Source: Seriola aureovittata
Lineage: Eukaryota > Chordata > Actinopteri > Carangiformes > Carangidae
NCBI RefSeq assembly: GCF_021018895.1
Contig: NC_079377.1
Coordinates: 10,670,501-10,734,500, forward strand
Reading direction: 5' to 3'
Length of the DNA: 64,000 bases
Shown piece by piece: positions 48,277 to 62,420 of this stretch. A program made the translations under genes and the position numbers. Within the stretch, counting starts at the first letter, position 1. Each line of letters begins with the position of its first letter. Under the pieces are notes generated by a model, which made no database searches, was not told the origin of the DNA, and saw only the letters and a program-made list of their open reading frames with translations.

Positions 48277-51200
48277 ATGCTTCAGTCTCTAGCTAGCAAT
48301 TCTTGTGTGCGTTTGATACAAAGTCACAAATCGACGTGGTATTTTGTATCTTTAGTCTTGGGGTATCTGCTTTATCTCGTGTTCGGCGCTGTTGTCTTTT
48401 CTTCGGTGGAGCTGCCTTATGAGGACGCCCTGCGCCAGGACCTGAGGGCCGTCAAAAAACAGTTCCTCCAGGACAATGAATGTCTTTCCGAGGAGCGTCT
48501 GGAGCGGTTTTTAAAGAAAGCACTGGATGCCAGTAACTATGGGGTTTCCATCCTCAACAACGCCTCCGCTAACTGGAACTGGGACTTCACCTCTGCGCTG
48601 TTTTTTGCAAGCACCGTGCTGTCCACCACAGGTGAGAATAGGTCACTGCTAATAGGCTCGGGATGGACAGTGTAGGTGATGCTACAGGAGACCAGGTGCG
48701 CAGCATAAGATAGAATATAAATAGTACACATATTTAACCAGGTGTGCCCCTGTTTTGGCCTTCTTCCTGTTCTCATTTTATCAAAACATAATTTTGTCTG
48801 ACTTGCAGAGTCACCGCTAGGCCACACAAACGTAACACATAAAACCATAGGCGAAAACAAAAAAAAAGTGTTCTGTGGGAAGTGCTTACTGAAGGGCAAA
48901 TTAATTTACCAAAAGTTAATTTAATGTCGCTTCCTTATCACTTTGACAACTTATCTCAAGATTTAAATCAGGCTATAAAGCTGTTAGTAGCTTCATCCTC
49001 ATATTAAAACATGTTGATGTTGAGTAGATGTATTTACTCTTTTGCTTATATAGTTGTTTAAGCACAGAAGCTAAAGCTAGGTCATATGTATTTTATATGT
49101 TTTCTATCTTGCATTTATGTTGGCACAGTGAACACTGCATTGCACTCAGCACAGCCTTTACTAAACATATCATTTCTGTGAAGGAACTGCCCTCTTGCAA
49201 AGTATAGCCTACAATGTATCACTGTATGTAGGACAGAAGCAGACCTGTACCCAGTGTCGGGACAGAAGCACACAAACTTGACAGGGTAAATGTCAACATC
49301 ACCTTCCATTTCCCCCCAGGAAAGTGCATATTCTAATTTAGGCAAATCTTTTAAACAAATTGTTTTTTATATATGTCTGGAGGCATTTGGTCAGTTTTGC
49401 ACGACACTGCATAGAGTCATATTCTTTTATCTGGCGTTGCACAAAAGAACATGCCATGCAGATGCCTATCTGTCAGTATACTGAAGGAACTTTAGTCTGA
49501 CCACATGGCAGCAGTTATCTATGAGGTTTCAACATAGGGCCTACAAGATTATAGGCTACAGATAATGTGTACAGCAGCAGCTGCCTGACTGCATTAAACC
49601 TCTTCGTTTCTTGTTTGAGTCTCAACAAAATTTTGCTGCTGGCTAAACAGAAACATAACAGACATCCAGACATCAGCTGGGCCTTTTTGTAATTCATAGT
49701 TTTTGCTTTTCTTTTGTCTCTTTTTGCTTTTGACTAATCTCAGTGGTACTTCCAGAATGATTCTGGTTGAGAAATAAAACACCTGCAGTTCATTCTTGTT
49801 GGATATTAAATAATACCTTTGTTATCCAGCAGTTAAGACCGACAGAGTAGTTACAAAATATATTACCAGATACCATGATGGGCCATTTCCTTTTATTCTC
49901 ACAAGAGGAAAAAGGTGCAGGAACCAGTGTGCAGCCATACATTCATTTTATTCCTAACAGAAATAGTTATACTGTGTTAAAGTATAAGCTGAAAGTGAGT
50001 TGTTTGTGCATTTTTAACAGCATATATCACAAGCAAACACACTGCTGTTTCCTCATTTGCACACAGTTGTTAGTGAGCAATGGTATTTTTAACGTGCTTC
50101 TTACGGTCCACCTCATGAGCACGTGTTGTTTTTTTTTATAGCAATACCTCCTTCACATCAATGTGACATAACTTCAAGACTGTTCTCATTAATCATTCTT
50201 TACCTGCCTGCAGTTGCTGTTATCGAGCCCCTGCTTTGTTTATTGTTTGTTCAGTGACATTTATATTTAATGAAAGACTCTGTCTGTTCCTATTATTTAT
50301 TTCAGGGCATTGCTTTTAATGTATGCTCAGCCAACCCTCCCTATATAAATAAAGCTTAAATAAGCCAGAAACAGGCTGAATTCCAAAACAGGGCGGAGGA
50401 GACGCTGTGCAAGCTCGTACACATACTAAAACACAGAAAGACCATAATCATTTACAATAATAATTATCTGTGCTTTATGTTGCCCATCAACGGTCAGATG
50501 CACGGCTGCTAATGTTATTAGCACAGACAGGAAATAAAGTAGAGATTGTTTTTGTGCTGCTGTTATGTATGTTAAGGGCATTTTCCCAATTTTGCTTTTA
50601 ATGAAGTGTGAAAATTGAAGTCATGCATCCTTACACTGTATCTGACTTAAAGTGTGCTATAATATTGAGTACTTTAACATTAAGAATCTCCTCAGTAAAC
50701 ACATTTATCAGAACTATGAACTGTAACATCATACTGTAAACACAAAGAGGATAAATGTATGATAGCAAAGTGAGTTCAAAAGAAATGAAAATGTGTTTTG
50801 TGCCAGTAAGTGCTGAAATAAGAAGTCAGGATGTGATATTTGCCAGCAGAAAACCAGGCCTCTTTGTTTACTGAGTATTTGTGGTACAGTGTATTATGTA
50901 AAATGCAGGGTCATTTCCATGAAATAGCCACAGATACAGTATTATTGTGTACTTACACAATCCATTTGGTGGGTAAATATTTACCTACATTCTGTACTGT
51001 GTGAATAGTATCAGATACGGACTAACATCATGTTGTCAACTATAACTGAAACATTTTGTGTCACGTTTGTTTTTGCACAGGATATGGTCACACAGCACCT
51101 CTGTCGGATGGAGGGAAGGCCTTCTGCATTATCTACTCGGTGATCGGCATCCCCTTCACCCTTCTCTTCCTCACTGCCGTGGTGCAAAGGATCATGGTGT

Positions 51201-53910
51201 TCAGCACACGGAGGCCGATCATGTACATCCACACGCGCTGGGGCCTGTCCAAACCACTGGTGGCCATTGTTCATGCCACTCTGCTCGCCACGGTGGCCGT
51301 CTCTTGCTTCTTCCTAATTCCCGCCGCCATCTTCTCAGCACTGGAGGAGAACTGGAACTTCCTGGAGTCCTTCTACTTCTGCTTCATTTCCCTGAGCACC
51401 ATCGGCCTGGGAGACTATGTACCTGGAGAGGCTGCTAACCAGAGGTTCAGGGAGCTCTACAAAGTCGGCATCACTTGTGAGTGCTGATGATTCTTTGTAT
51501 TAGAGCTATTTCCACAACAAGGTGGTGGTAGCTATAAGGTCTATAATCAATTCCTCTTACTGTCCTTTCTTATCCTCTGAGGTGCATTTAATGGTAGAAT
51601 GTGAAGCTTTTTAAACAGCATATATCATTGCAACACTTCAGTCTAATTACTATAAACAGAGGATGGATGAGATGACGGGCACACAGCATTGTTTTAATCA
51701 GTGCTTGTGTTTCATATCAGTGGCAGATTTCTTATAAACTCTGATGCTTCCTGTTGCAAGAAGGATATCACTGTGTCATTTGTGTCTGCAGTGGATGGGT
51801 AGCACTTACTTCCTGATTGAGCTATAAAGCAATCCAGCAATAAAACCCCATAAATCCTATATAATTTGGGCCTTACTATAATGGTCTCTCAATGAGTGCC
51901 AGTTTGTCAGAGTTAATGCTGCAACGATTTGCTGATGTGGGAATATTACCCACAGTGAGTTTTATTATGGTAAACTTTCACCTGCCTGGTTGTGACATAA
52001 CAAGCTGGGTCTATTTTCTGACCCATTTAGTGAAAGCTTACGTAAAAGAAAACGCATCATTCTATTTGTAGTATGATACAAGTATGAACAAATTCTATTT
52101 AATACAGCTTGAATTACAATTGAGTCAGAAATCAGTTATAGCACTTTCATTTAGGCAAAAGGAGAGTTGATTTATATTTTATAAATTATGCCCATAAAGA
52201 TATAGTAGGAATCATCATCAATAGGCTGCTATTACAAAATCTTAAAATGTAATGAAAAAATAAATACATTTAACCACTGCAGCCTTCAACAAGCTATGTA
52301 GTTTTCTAAACAATACAAAGCTCACTAAAAGGGTTCAGTTGCAAAAGCTATTTGGGAAATTTTTCTACACTGTTGACAAGCTGCTGACAAAGCTACAATC
52401 CGTCATTTTCCCGCGTGTTTAAAGCCATATTAACCAGTCAAGATGAAATGAGAACGTGCAGCGCAGGATACAAATTGGGCCATGGCCTAAAGCAGAGTGC
52501 TGAGGCATTGATTGCATTTGTGCAGCTTGCTGTCAGCAGCACTGTCGGGGCTAATAGTCACAAGAAAAAAAAAACAAAACAAAACAGCAAAACTCAGACT
52601 AAATCCACAGAGTCTTGACAAGCTGTGGATAAATGTCGACCACTACTCCATCGAACTGTCACCTGCCATGTGTGGTGTGGGCGTGTGGTACGCACCAGCC
52701 AGGCGTCATTCAGTGGGCACAATGTGTCGGACTGTAGGAGGAGACAAAACGTGTTTGTTTGTACAAAAGGACACTAGACACATTTATACAACTTCCTCTG
52801 AAAAACTATGTGTCCATATTGGAAGTGACATCACCACTGCCTGTAATAACATCTGGAGTAATCGAAGAGAAGAGCTAATATTGAACAGTTGGTGGCAATT
52901 GCTCGAGAGTTGATTTTGCCACTGCCTTTGGTGATAAGCAGTCATTGCTTTTACTATGTGCATTCAGGGTGTAGCACTATTCTGTATACATACAGTATGT
53001 TCTAAATGCAAATACACAGTAAAACATAAAACTATGTTTTTTGGGAAAAAGGGGATTTCAAATGTATTTTAGGCTGTTGCTACAACAGTCACCTGATAGT
53101 CATGTAATGCTGTCATTTATAGGTCAAACACCTGTTTAAACGCACCTTGGGTTTCTAGTGGGTTTCAGAGGTTTTTAATGTTAGATGCTTGAGAGGAGGG
53201 TTTGCTTGTATCAGGTGGAAGTGAAAGATTTTACCCCTAGCACTGTGCAACAAACATTTACTTGTAAACGGGGGATGCGGGGATTTCCAGCATTGTCTGA
53301 AACCTTTTCTCTGTGTTTCTCTTCCTATCTTACATCCAACAAAAGCACACACTCTGATCTTGTTAACATGGCTGCCTAGCCACTGCCCCCTTGTGTCAGT
53401 GCATATAAACAACAGGTTTTTGGACAATAGGGAAGAAATGCGTTACAATAGAATGACCTACAGAAAATTCTACAGTTGTACAGTAAGATATTGAATAGTA
53501 TAAATTGTGTTACGTCCCATAAAAAGTCAGAGTTAAGTTCTAAAAACATGCTTAATGTTAAAGTGATTTCTTGTCAGGGTTATAGAGAATGCCTGGTTAG
53601 GTTTGTTTTTGATATGCAATCTCTTTCCTTGCCTTGTGTGTTTGTCCCATCAGTTTACCTGATCCTGGGTCTGATCGTCATGCTGGTGGTGCTGGAGACC
53701 TTCTGCGAGCTACAGCAGCTGAAGCAGCTGAGGAAGATGTTCTACCTGAAGAAGGAGAAGCCGCTGGACCGCCTCGCCATTTTGGAGCACGACCACCTGT
53801 CCTTCACTACTGTGTCCAACAGGGCCACAGTTCATAATGAAGACAAGACCCAGCCGTTTGTTAGTGTCCAAACTCTGGCCTCTCCTAATGATGATCCCAT
53901 GATTCAGTAA
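48277..53910 (+). CDS. kcnk1: Two-pore-domain potassium channel TWIK-1
   Basis: Background K+ channel subunit, a dimer setting resting membrane potential at plasma and endosomal membranes. Coding exons 48277-48631, 51081-51476 and 53654-53910 join in phase to 1008 nt, 335 residues; human KCNK1 has 336. The start is ATG at 48277 (MLQSLASNSC), the human start context. Features in order: TM1 about 21-43; extracellular cap with Cys69, the inter-subunit disulfide residue of human TWIK-1; N-glycosylation site Asn95-Ala-Ser; first selectivity filter TTGYG at 117-121, keeping the unusual Thr118; TM2; TM3; second filter TIGLGDY; TM4; C-terminal tail with the RKMFYLKKEK block. The tail ends DDPMIQ and differs from mammals. 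No defect was seen. It cannot be told from this window whether this is the kcnk1a or kcnk1b paralogue. Confidence 0.96.
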
Positions 53911-56715
53911 ACAAAGATGGCGCAAACTGCTATTGAATGATGAAAATATGAAAGTGGGGGGGTAATACACACAAGAGTATAAGTAGATAGAACGAGTAGA
54001 TCCTAAGTCTCAGCTGTAGGCATTCTGCAAAGCTCGGCCCTGCAAAATTTAGAAGTAAAACTAGTTGAGACTGTTGAGATCACGCAAACAATCTCCTTTG
54101 CCGAACCACAATACTGACAACACAGTGCTATGCAGCAGAGATTAAATTTATGCACAATAATTAGGTAGAAAATTAATATTTTAACAGTGACTCTAAAGAC
54201 AAAGTCAGTGATAAAAGAAAAGCCTTCTGCTGCATTTATAACTCATAGGAGCTAAGCTCCTTTATGAGCTGTATTATTTATTGCATATTTAGTGACATCT
54301 TAGGATGTAATTGGTCTCTTAAATCTAGATGAAATATAAGACAATTATCTGTAGTCTGTCACAAAATAGTACATATGTAATACAATATGTCTGTATCTTT
54401 ATAAATAGAGATGCTTGACATGTATGTGGAATGTACATAATCAGGTAAAATATGTAAAGTATAGTGCCATCAAGAATGAACACAACTCTTAAAGATGAGC
54501 CAAAGTGAAGCTAAAACATATAAACAACTTAAGGGATTAACTGTACTGTGAGGTCAGAATTTCTTTTTTATTTTCAGTTGGAACTTTGACAGGAGAATTT
54601 GTGATGTGTTGTGTTGTGTTTTCATGCTAGTGCTCGCCTCTGACTGATCGAAGTTTGTTGGTGGGTAAGCTGTGAAATGCTTCATCAGTTTCTCTTCAGT
54701 TGGTTGCTCTTATGGATTTTTGAAGAGTTTTTGAAAGTTTCAGGGACCTGTTTTTCCATTGCATAATTTGGGTCACATGGGTGACTGAAAGAGAGGTTGC
54801 AGTCGATCCTGAAAAAGGCATCTGAAAGAATAGACGATACATTTTATGAACAATACATGAGCTGTTTTACACTGTATATGTTTTGTAGCATTTTTGGCTC
54901 ATCTTTACAGAGGTGTTAAACGTTCTGGTTGCACTCCACATTGTCGCATTTCATTGTGAGGGAAAGTATTTGTCTGCAGATATATGTATTTTCTCAACAT
55001 GTTGCAGTGCCGTTTCAGAGTTGTCCATGTGTGGTGATAAGCACTATAATTTATTGATTTGTCTGAATTGCTTAATGTGTGCTGGACTGTGTGAAAAGGG
55101 GAATGAGGTTAGCCCAGCTTAAAAAAGGGAACCATAGAGGGCCGACTGCCCTATTGCATTTTACTGTCAATAAAGAGAGCTCAGTTTGCACATGTACTGG
55201 AACCAGGTAGTAGTACAGAAAAAATAACTTTGGGATTTCTCTGAAAGGAAAGGGATATGGTTCCAAAGATTTCATCAGTGATATTTTTAATGAAAAAGAT
55301 GATGTTACCTCTGTTGTGGATGATCTGTAAAGGCAAGACATTGAACAGGAACTATTTTACTGTATTTAAATCCTTTGAATGTCGAAAATTCTATTTTTAG
55401 ATATGACACGAGGAAGGTTTACAAAATTTTGTTAGTAATTTATGAAAGGAATTCTGTACTAAAAAGGGTACGTTAGGGAAACTTGAAACTATAAACTCAA
55501 GCAGCAGAAGGAGCAGCTTGAATTGAACTATCCAAGTTCTGATTATCTACCACGTCAGTTTTTAGGGCAATGATTTTCCATAATCTGAATTTAAACCAGT
55601 GGATATGCACTTGCAGATTTCTGTGACATTGACATTGAACTCCTCTGTGTATTTAAAAAGAAATATTTCTGGCAGGAGGTAAAATGTTCTGACAGAAGTA
55701 CTAATTTCATTCCATTATCCGTCCTGTTATATTCTGCTCGGTGCAGACACCCACACATACAGTGTAGAATATGACTAATGCAGATTTATTTGTCATTTAA
55801 TAGAAAGACATGCAATCGTCATCAGTTTTAACAGTGTTTCAGTCTCCGTTTGTTGCTGAATTTCTGACCTCATCTTTCTCTGCTACATTGCTCCATCAAG
55901 ACACAGTCGCAGCCTTTTATAAAGTCTTGAATGTAATGTTTTTTATGCTGTTTGCTACAGTGAGATTCAAGGCCTGACCAGCGCACAGCATTGCCTCTAG
56001 CTGTTTTCCGCTGGCTCTGTTTGTTAAGTATTGACAAGTTTAGCTGCAGCAAGGTGTCATGACCACTTGCGAAATTAGCTTTGATTGTGTCAGCATCTTG
56101 AGTTACTCACTGATCTTTAATATGGAATTTTATAGATCAGTAGATCAGATTGTTCTTTTTTTTGTTTTTGTTTCACCAGTCTGGGCCTTCATGTAAACTG
56201 TGAAGCATTGATACTGCTCATATTGTCTGCTGAGAAAAAAAGGAGAACTTGAATTTTGATAAGTTTGGGGTTGTCTCTTTTACTGTAAAGATGTTTCTCT
56301 GTTTTGTAGATTCGTTGAATAGATTGATGTCAAGCCTTTGACCCTTCAGCGTTACTGTTTCTGGCAGTGTTTGTCACCATGCAGTTTGTCTCGAAGGTAA
56401 AGCAGCTCTAGTTCTGTTCAGGGAGTAAACGTGTCAAGGATTACAAATGGAAGCACACTGACATTGTTTATTTATGCTGACAAAACGGATACGTTTGGAA
56501 TATTTGGAATCATAGTTTTCTGTACATATCTCTTCAGTCGTTGTGGCGCATACTGTAGATACATATGCACAGTAGTACTTCAATGTTACAATACCAATAT
56601 TGTAATACAGCAATGCCACCAAGGTTTTCTGTAAACTTCATTTCAACATAAGAAGTGATTCCATGAACTGTAAAATATCAGTGTGTCTTAAATAAAGTGT
56701 TGTTATTATTACTTA
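53911..56715 (+). other. kcnk1: kcnk1 3'UTR
   Basis: AT-rich noncoding sequence after the TAA stop with no ORF of interest. AATAAA at 56691-56696 marks a probable long 3' end of about 2.8 kb. An internal AATAAA at 55169-55174 could give a shorter isoform of about 1.3 kb. Confidence 0.6.
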
Positions 56716-56957
56716 ATTTGACTTTGGTAATTATTTTATCCCACTGACAAAAAGCATGTTGTGCTCTGATGGCAGTTTCAGCTGTTTGCCTCCAGCAACA
56801 TGTATTATTATATAACGTGTATGTACCATAATAGTGTACCTAAATGAAAACAAGTAAGCATGAGAGCTGTGACAGTTGTACACACAAAACCACTTGGAAA
56901 TATTGGAAAGCAGAACACATGGCAATGAATGTGATTACATGTAAGGTCTTGGGAAGC

Positions 56958-56980
56958 TTTTTTTTTTTTTTTTTTTTTTT
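56958..56980 (+). repeat. Poly(T) tract
   Basis: Twenty-three T residues about 260 bases after the kcnk1 poly(A) signal, followed by A-rich sequence. It could be the reversed tail of an old retrotransposed copy, but no body was recognised. Confidence 0.9.
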
Positions 56981-58250
56981 AAAGAAAAAAAGGATAAAAT
57001 TGTTGGCACTTGAATAGACTATTTTACTTTTTCATCTAATCCTTGAATATGAAATGGAGGTGGATGTTTAGGACATCTTTGTCTCCATCACAGAAGAGCA
57101 GTAATTGACGTTGTGGGGTGAACAAGAGGCTTTCAAATACCCCAGCCAGTGATGAACAGAAAATGCTTTCTTATTTGAGCATAAATAGAAATGATTTGCA
57201 CATCAAACTCATTACATGTGGCACTTCATAAAAGCAAGGACGTTGTTAGCTGCTGAAAGACACTGATTTATTATGAGAACATGCAAAGAACAAAGCTATT
57301 GAATACCTAAAATACATAGAGGCTTTGGTGTGACTGCACAATATATAGCACAAAGAAATATGTACAACAATAAATAATGGAACTAAATAGAAAACAAAAC
57401 ATTCATCTATATATATATAATTGTTTTGTTTGTTGATGTATTGGTGATCATTTTATACCTTTCAACCTCAGCTTTCATCCCAGTACTATAGAGTTTATTG
57501 CATTTTATTGGTACAGGCTGCAAAGCTCTCTCTAAGGATAGTAAATTCAATTGTGTATATTTATTGTGCTGGCCCATCGCCTAACAAATTCTAAAGAAAA
57601 AAAAAAGCATTGCTTTGTTTCATTCAGCAGCTTTATTTCTTATTGAACAGAAGTGTAATTACCTCTGACATGCAGGCACCTCTTACTGCAGAGCTGCTGA
57701 GCCTACATACATGTTATCAAGTTTAAATGCCTGAATAAAGATGAGGGGAAGGCAGCTCCTGGCAAAGTATTTATTGGGTGCATGTTGTGAGAACACAATT
57801 ACCTGTGGGCGCACAGTAATTGGAAATAACTGTTGAGGACGTCAGACAGTTTGATACAGTACAAATCTGCCACATTCAGAATCGGCACACGAATTGCAAT
57901 TGTCTCTGTTCATTTACATAATGTAATTGGAACAAATCCGACTGTAATCAGATTAAAATCACCGCTTTAAAGTATGAAATCTGCTTAAACTTATATTATG
58001 TACAGTGCCTGTAATTCAAACTTTAGAAAAAGCCATTTTCAGAACAGGCTCAAAACCCAACAATGAATAACCCAGCGCCACATGCCACTGACTTCCTGCC
58101 TGTAGACACACTAAACACACGCATCACACATTCACACTCTTATGACTTATTTATTCTCAGCCTTTGTGCAAATTGTAAATGTATTTTAAAAGTAAACTGT
58201 GCGAGTTTAAAATATAAACTATGGACAAAACTAAACATATTAACAGTATG

Positions 58251-58254
<4 letters not shown>

Positions 58255-58283
<29 letters not shown>
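58255..58283 (+). repeat. Poly(A) tract
   Basis: Twenty-nine A residues in intergenic DNA. No retrotransposon body was recognised upstream. Confidence 0.9.
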
Positions 58284-58285
<2 letters not shown>

Positions 58286-61200
58286 TTAAAATTTATCATC
58301 ATCATTGCCTTTTTGACTTTTTTTTACAGCTCTACTGTGGCTGCAGGTGGTGTAGGTTGGCAGCTATAATACTGGTCTGACAATGACAAACAGTGCCCCC
58401 ATGAGAGGAATCTGCAGCCTGTTAAATGTGAATGGATGCGTTTTTGTGTTTATAAAAAGAAAAACAGTATTGAATAAAAAGCTAGAAATCAAACGTTCTG
58501 CATGCATAAGCAGGATCTGTGCTTCCCACAAAATGAGACTGCATTTGCTGACTCCAGAGGCTCCAACAAACTACCTCTGGCACATGGCCAGTTAAAGTAA
58601 ACCTACTCTTTAGGACATCACATCTTCTAATGCTGCACTGTTTCTCTGCTTTATTTGCTTTTAATTTGTACCCACACACAAACTTGTGCATACAGTGCAG
58701 TTGTCAGTAGCTGCAGCCAGGCTGTCAGTCAGGAGTGTACTGGGGCAGAATGGAACTATCCCCTGAAGGCCTGGCTCAACACACCAGTCTGAAATTTACC
58801 AGCCGCTTCTTGTCATTAATATTGCTATTTGATCTTTTTGCATATCCACACAGGGAACTACCTGAGCCTGAGCTGTGAAGATAAAACAATTCGGCCTTAT
58901 GTTTCAATCCTGCAAACAGAACGATTTTTATCCCTGTGCTATAAACTGAGAGAAGCATCAGTGCGCTGAATCTAAAGCTATTCTTTAAGGATGCATTAGT
59001 GAACAAATAATGCAACACTGTTGTTTTACAGCTTGTTGTAGATACATCAAACACTCACTCCAGCAAAACCCAAGAGCAACACGCACTGCAGAATGCCCAG
59101 GAGTACATTGTGTAATGCTTGACATTTCATCAGTCAGGTTTTTACAACAAGTCTATTGTTGCAACTTTGGCCCCTCATGCACCAGTGGTCCAAGGACTCA
59201 GGGGTCATCCAGGACAGGGGGGTGGGTTGGATTGGACCGAGGCGACGACTGGCATCTACCCTATAGCACCGCTCTCTGATGGTGGAGTAACTCTATTTAT
59301 ATCCTGACACACACACTGGGACTATGGGAATGCAGGAGGCCTCAAGCACAAACATTCCCCACTGCCAGCTCTGTAACTACTTTCATTTGCTATAGCAAAC
59401 ATGGTGGTTTCAATTTTCTTGTGTGAAGTGAGCGTTGGTCATATTTTCAAAATGTTAATAGGGATTTATTTATGACAAGGGACCAAAGAAATAACTAAAA
59501 TGAAATATGGTGATTTGAGCTTGCAGTCATGCATGACAGTTCTATATTTTCTTGGCGTAAAAATCATATATGTTCAGAAAAGCACACAGCAAACACTCAG
59601 GACGACATACACTGCCCCAGTTAACTCTGTCTTCAATGTATAAGAGGTGAGACAAACTGACAGGACCAGAAGAAGGAAGGAGAGAAGAGAGGAAGTGGCA
59701 AGTGGATGCTGCAGCCAGAGGCATTCTCTCTCTTTGCAACCACTCTGCAGTGAAACCTCCATCTCTGCAGTGTGGACTCACACTTGGCTCCATATAAAGA
59801 CTGCATATGCACATTTATTAGGCGCTGGATGACAAACCATGAGGATATTAACAAGAGGAACAGAGAGGGGGAGGGGATGTAATCTGCAGTTGTTTTCCCA
59901 GGAGTTCAAACTTCTGACGAAAAGCATCACAGGTTGAAACATCATCATCAGTCATGCTGAAACAGATGGAGCAACTCCTGGGAACGGAACTGCACAGCCC
60001 ACGTTTTCCTGTCTTTTCCACTTTGTCATCCCACTACAGCTGACATCCAGGCGAATCAGATGTAAGTGTGAAGTTCAGCTGAGTGAGAATGCTGAGAAAA
60101 TGTTTGTGGCCACCGATTAGAAGAGAGAGTAAAGGGCTGTGCACTTTCGACAAACACAACTTGTATAAAATTATAAACACATGGAGGACCACTACTGGCT
60201 AATCTAATTGCCATGTCGGTTATTCATTCCAATCAGAATACGTTTACAGTAATCTGAGAAGAGCTCGCCAAGTCTTCACACTCCAAACCTCACTGAAAAT
60301 AATTGGTTATAAATATTCAAAGGAAGCAGTCACTTGTTCCAAGTGGCGAATGTTCGATGACCTTCAGGATTTGGAGAAGTAGAGTGATGATTTTTGCCTC
60401 TGCAACATGGGGTGACCAATTACTCCAAATCACTTTTGGCAAATTGGGCAACAATTATGCAAAGCAGACTTTCATTTGAGGAGAGGTACACCTTGTGTAA
60501 GATGGGTTAGGGTTAGAAAAACAGGAGGATTTACATGTAAGTAGCAGTGGACAGTTTTTCAAGCTAATAAATGAATAATTTTTTATATGGAGAAAAATAA
60601 TCACATCCACAAAGAAAACAAACCGAAAAACATGTTCTATTTATAATAACCACATGGATGTGAATGACTCATAGTCAAAAGTGATGTGTTTCAATTGGAG
60701 TGGGACCCCAGTTCAGGTAGAGCTCATCATCTGCGTTGATATGAAAAATATTTTCCTCAACAATTTTCTATTGTGAAACTGTCACCTGAAAAGCACCTCT
60801 GAAGTCAATTCCCCTGTCATCTCAGAGGTGTGTCTTTTAATATTAATAGCTATGAATGGCTACTCCCAGAGCTTTGATCATATACTGTATTTTTGTCTCG
60901 TTATCAGTCGTCAACTAAAACTAACAAAGGGAAAATGTGAGAGTGGAAATCGGGGCTATTGAGGCTGCCAGTCTTTTCTTCCCACTAGAGCTGTTTGCCT
61001 GGGCAGCTAACTGGTTCACGATGTTGGCACACAATAGCATCAGCAGGTCCTCTCATCCTCAGAGATTCTCCTGGTTACTCTCCAGCTGTGTGTCAACCTT
61101 ACTAGTAATGGCAGCTGAATAACAAATATAGCCTAAAGAAATGACACAGGCCCCTGGGACTACAGGGTGCCGATTCCATAAAGGTTATGTTTCCTTCTAG

Positions 61201-61929
61201 CTGGAATAACATTTCACCACATAACGCCCTCTTTAGCAACAGAGGAATAGGTGCGTCTCTCTGGATCACAACTATAAACTGCTCCACATGTTGGCATACA
61301 CAAATGCAAAAGCCAATGATCAACTGCTGAGTAATGAGAAAATAAAATGTTTATAAAACCTCCTAAGTACTTAAATACACAGTAATAAATGTGACCTCTC
61401 TCACTGGCTCAGAGTTTCACTTCTCCTCATGCATCGGCCAATCAGCAGTGGCCTGTTACACTGTTTCCAGGCTGAGAGCTACGTATTAAATATTGATGGT
61501 GAGAAGAGAGAGGATTTACATCATACTTTTTTTTTTTTGAAATTGTATTCAGCTGGACACAGGAGGATAAGAGAAACAATGGAAATGACTGAGAAAGGAG
61601 CTCAAGGTTTCTAACATGAGGGCTTTCGTTTCTGACCAAGCACTGAATTGTACACGGTCAAAGGAGAGGAACTAAAGGGGGAGGTTATGATGAAGGAGAG
61701 AGAATAGAAATATATAGAGCATCACATAGTCAGGGAGAGACTGAAACATTTGTAACAGCACCAGTTGGCATTAAATACCCAAACAGGCTCTTGTCTAAAT
61801 TATTCATATTAAATGTCAATAAAGAATATTAGATTAGAGCAAAGGTTTAAATGGGGCATTAGCAGCTCTTTTAATCAACAAAAATAAATAAACCTTCCTG
61901 TCAAAACGCAGGTAGTGTTTGAATAAATT

Positions 61930-62420
61930 CTGAAAATGACAGCATCAGTTTCCACGCAGAGACCTTCCTCTCGGCAGACATTCTGACTTGTCATTTCAAG
62001 GAAAAGCACATTTGAATTTAATTCAGTTAGTCGTGTGTTTCACATGTCACCTATTCTGCTGTGAGAAAGCTTTGAATGCCTTTTTTCATGACTGACATTT
62101 TGATACGTCATGGAGCAGGAAAAGCACAGGTGTAATTAAATAGCATTAATAACGGCTGCATTTCATTTAGGGCCATGGCACTATGAAAGCTGGCTCACTG
62201 TCATTTAATGGAATAGGGCCATTGTTAATGTCATTCGTTAAACCTACGTTTTTCTAATCCATTGGAACTGCTTTTATGAAAATGAATGGATCATTAGAAA
62301 ACGAACATATCTGGTTAACAATTGATTATTTCAATCAATATCTTCCATTTCGTGTGTGAACCAAGAGGATGTATCGTCCTCACTGTTCATTTTATGTCTC
62401 TTGGCCTTGAGCTTTGCCTC
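61930..62420. promoter_or_regulatory. Candidate conserved noncoding element
   Basis: A low-repeat stretch dense in homeodomain-type TAAT cores (for example GGTGTAATTAAATAGCATTA near 62130), with GTCATTTAATGG near 62200 and AACAATTGATTATTTC near 62320. Its composition and lack of repeats are like vertebrate enhancers, but conservation cannot be seen from one sequence. A perfect 14-bp palindrome ATTGGGGCCCCAAT lies just after it at 62469-62482. Confidence 0.25.
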
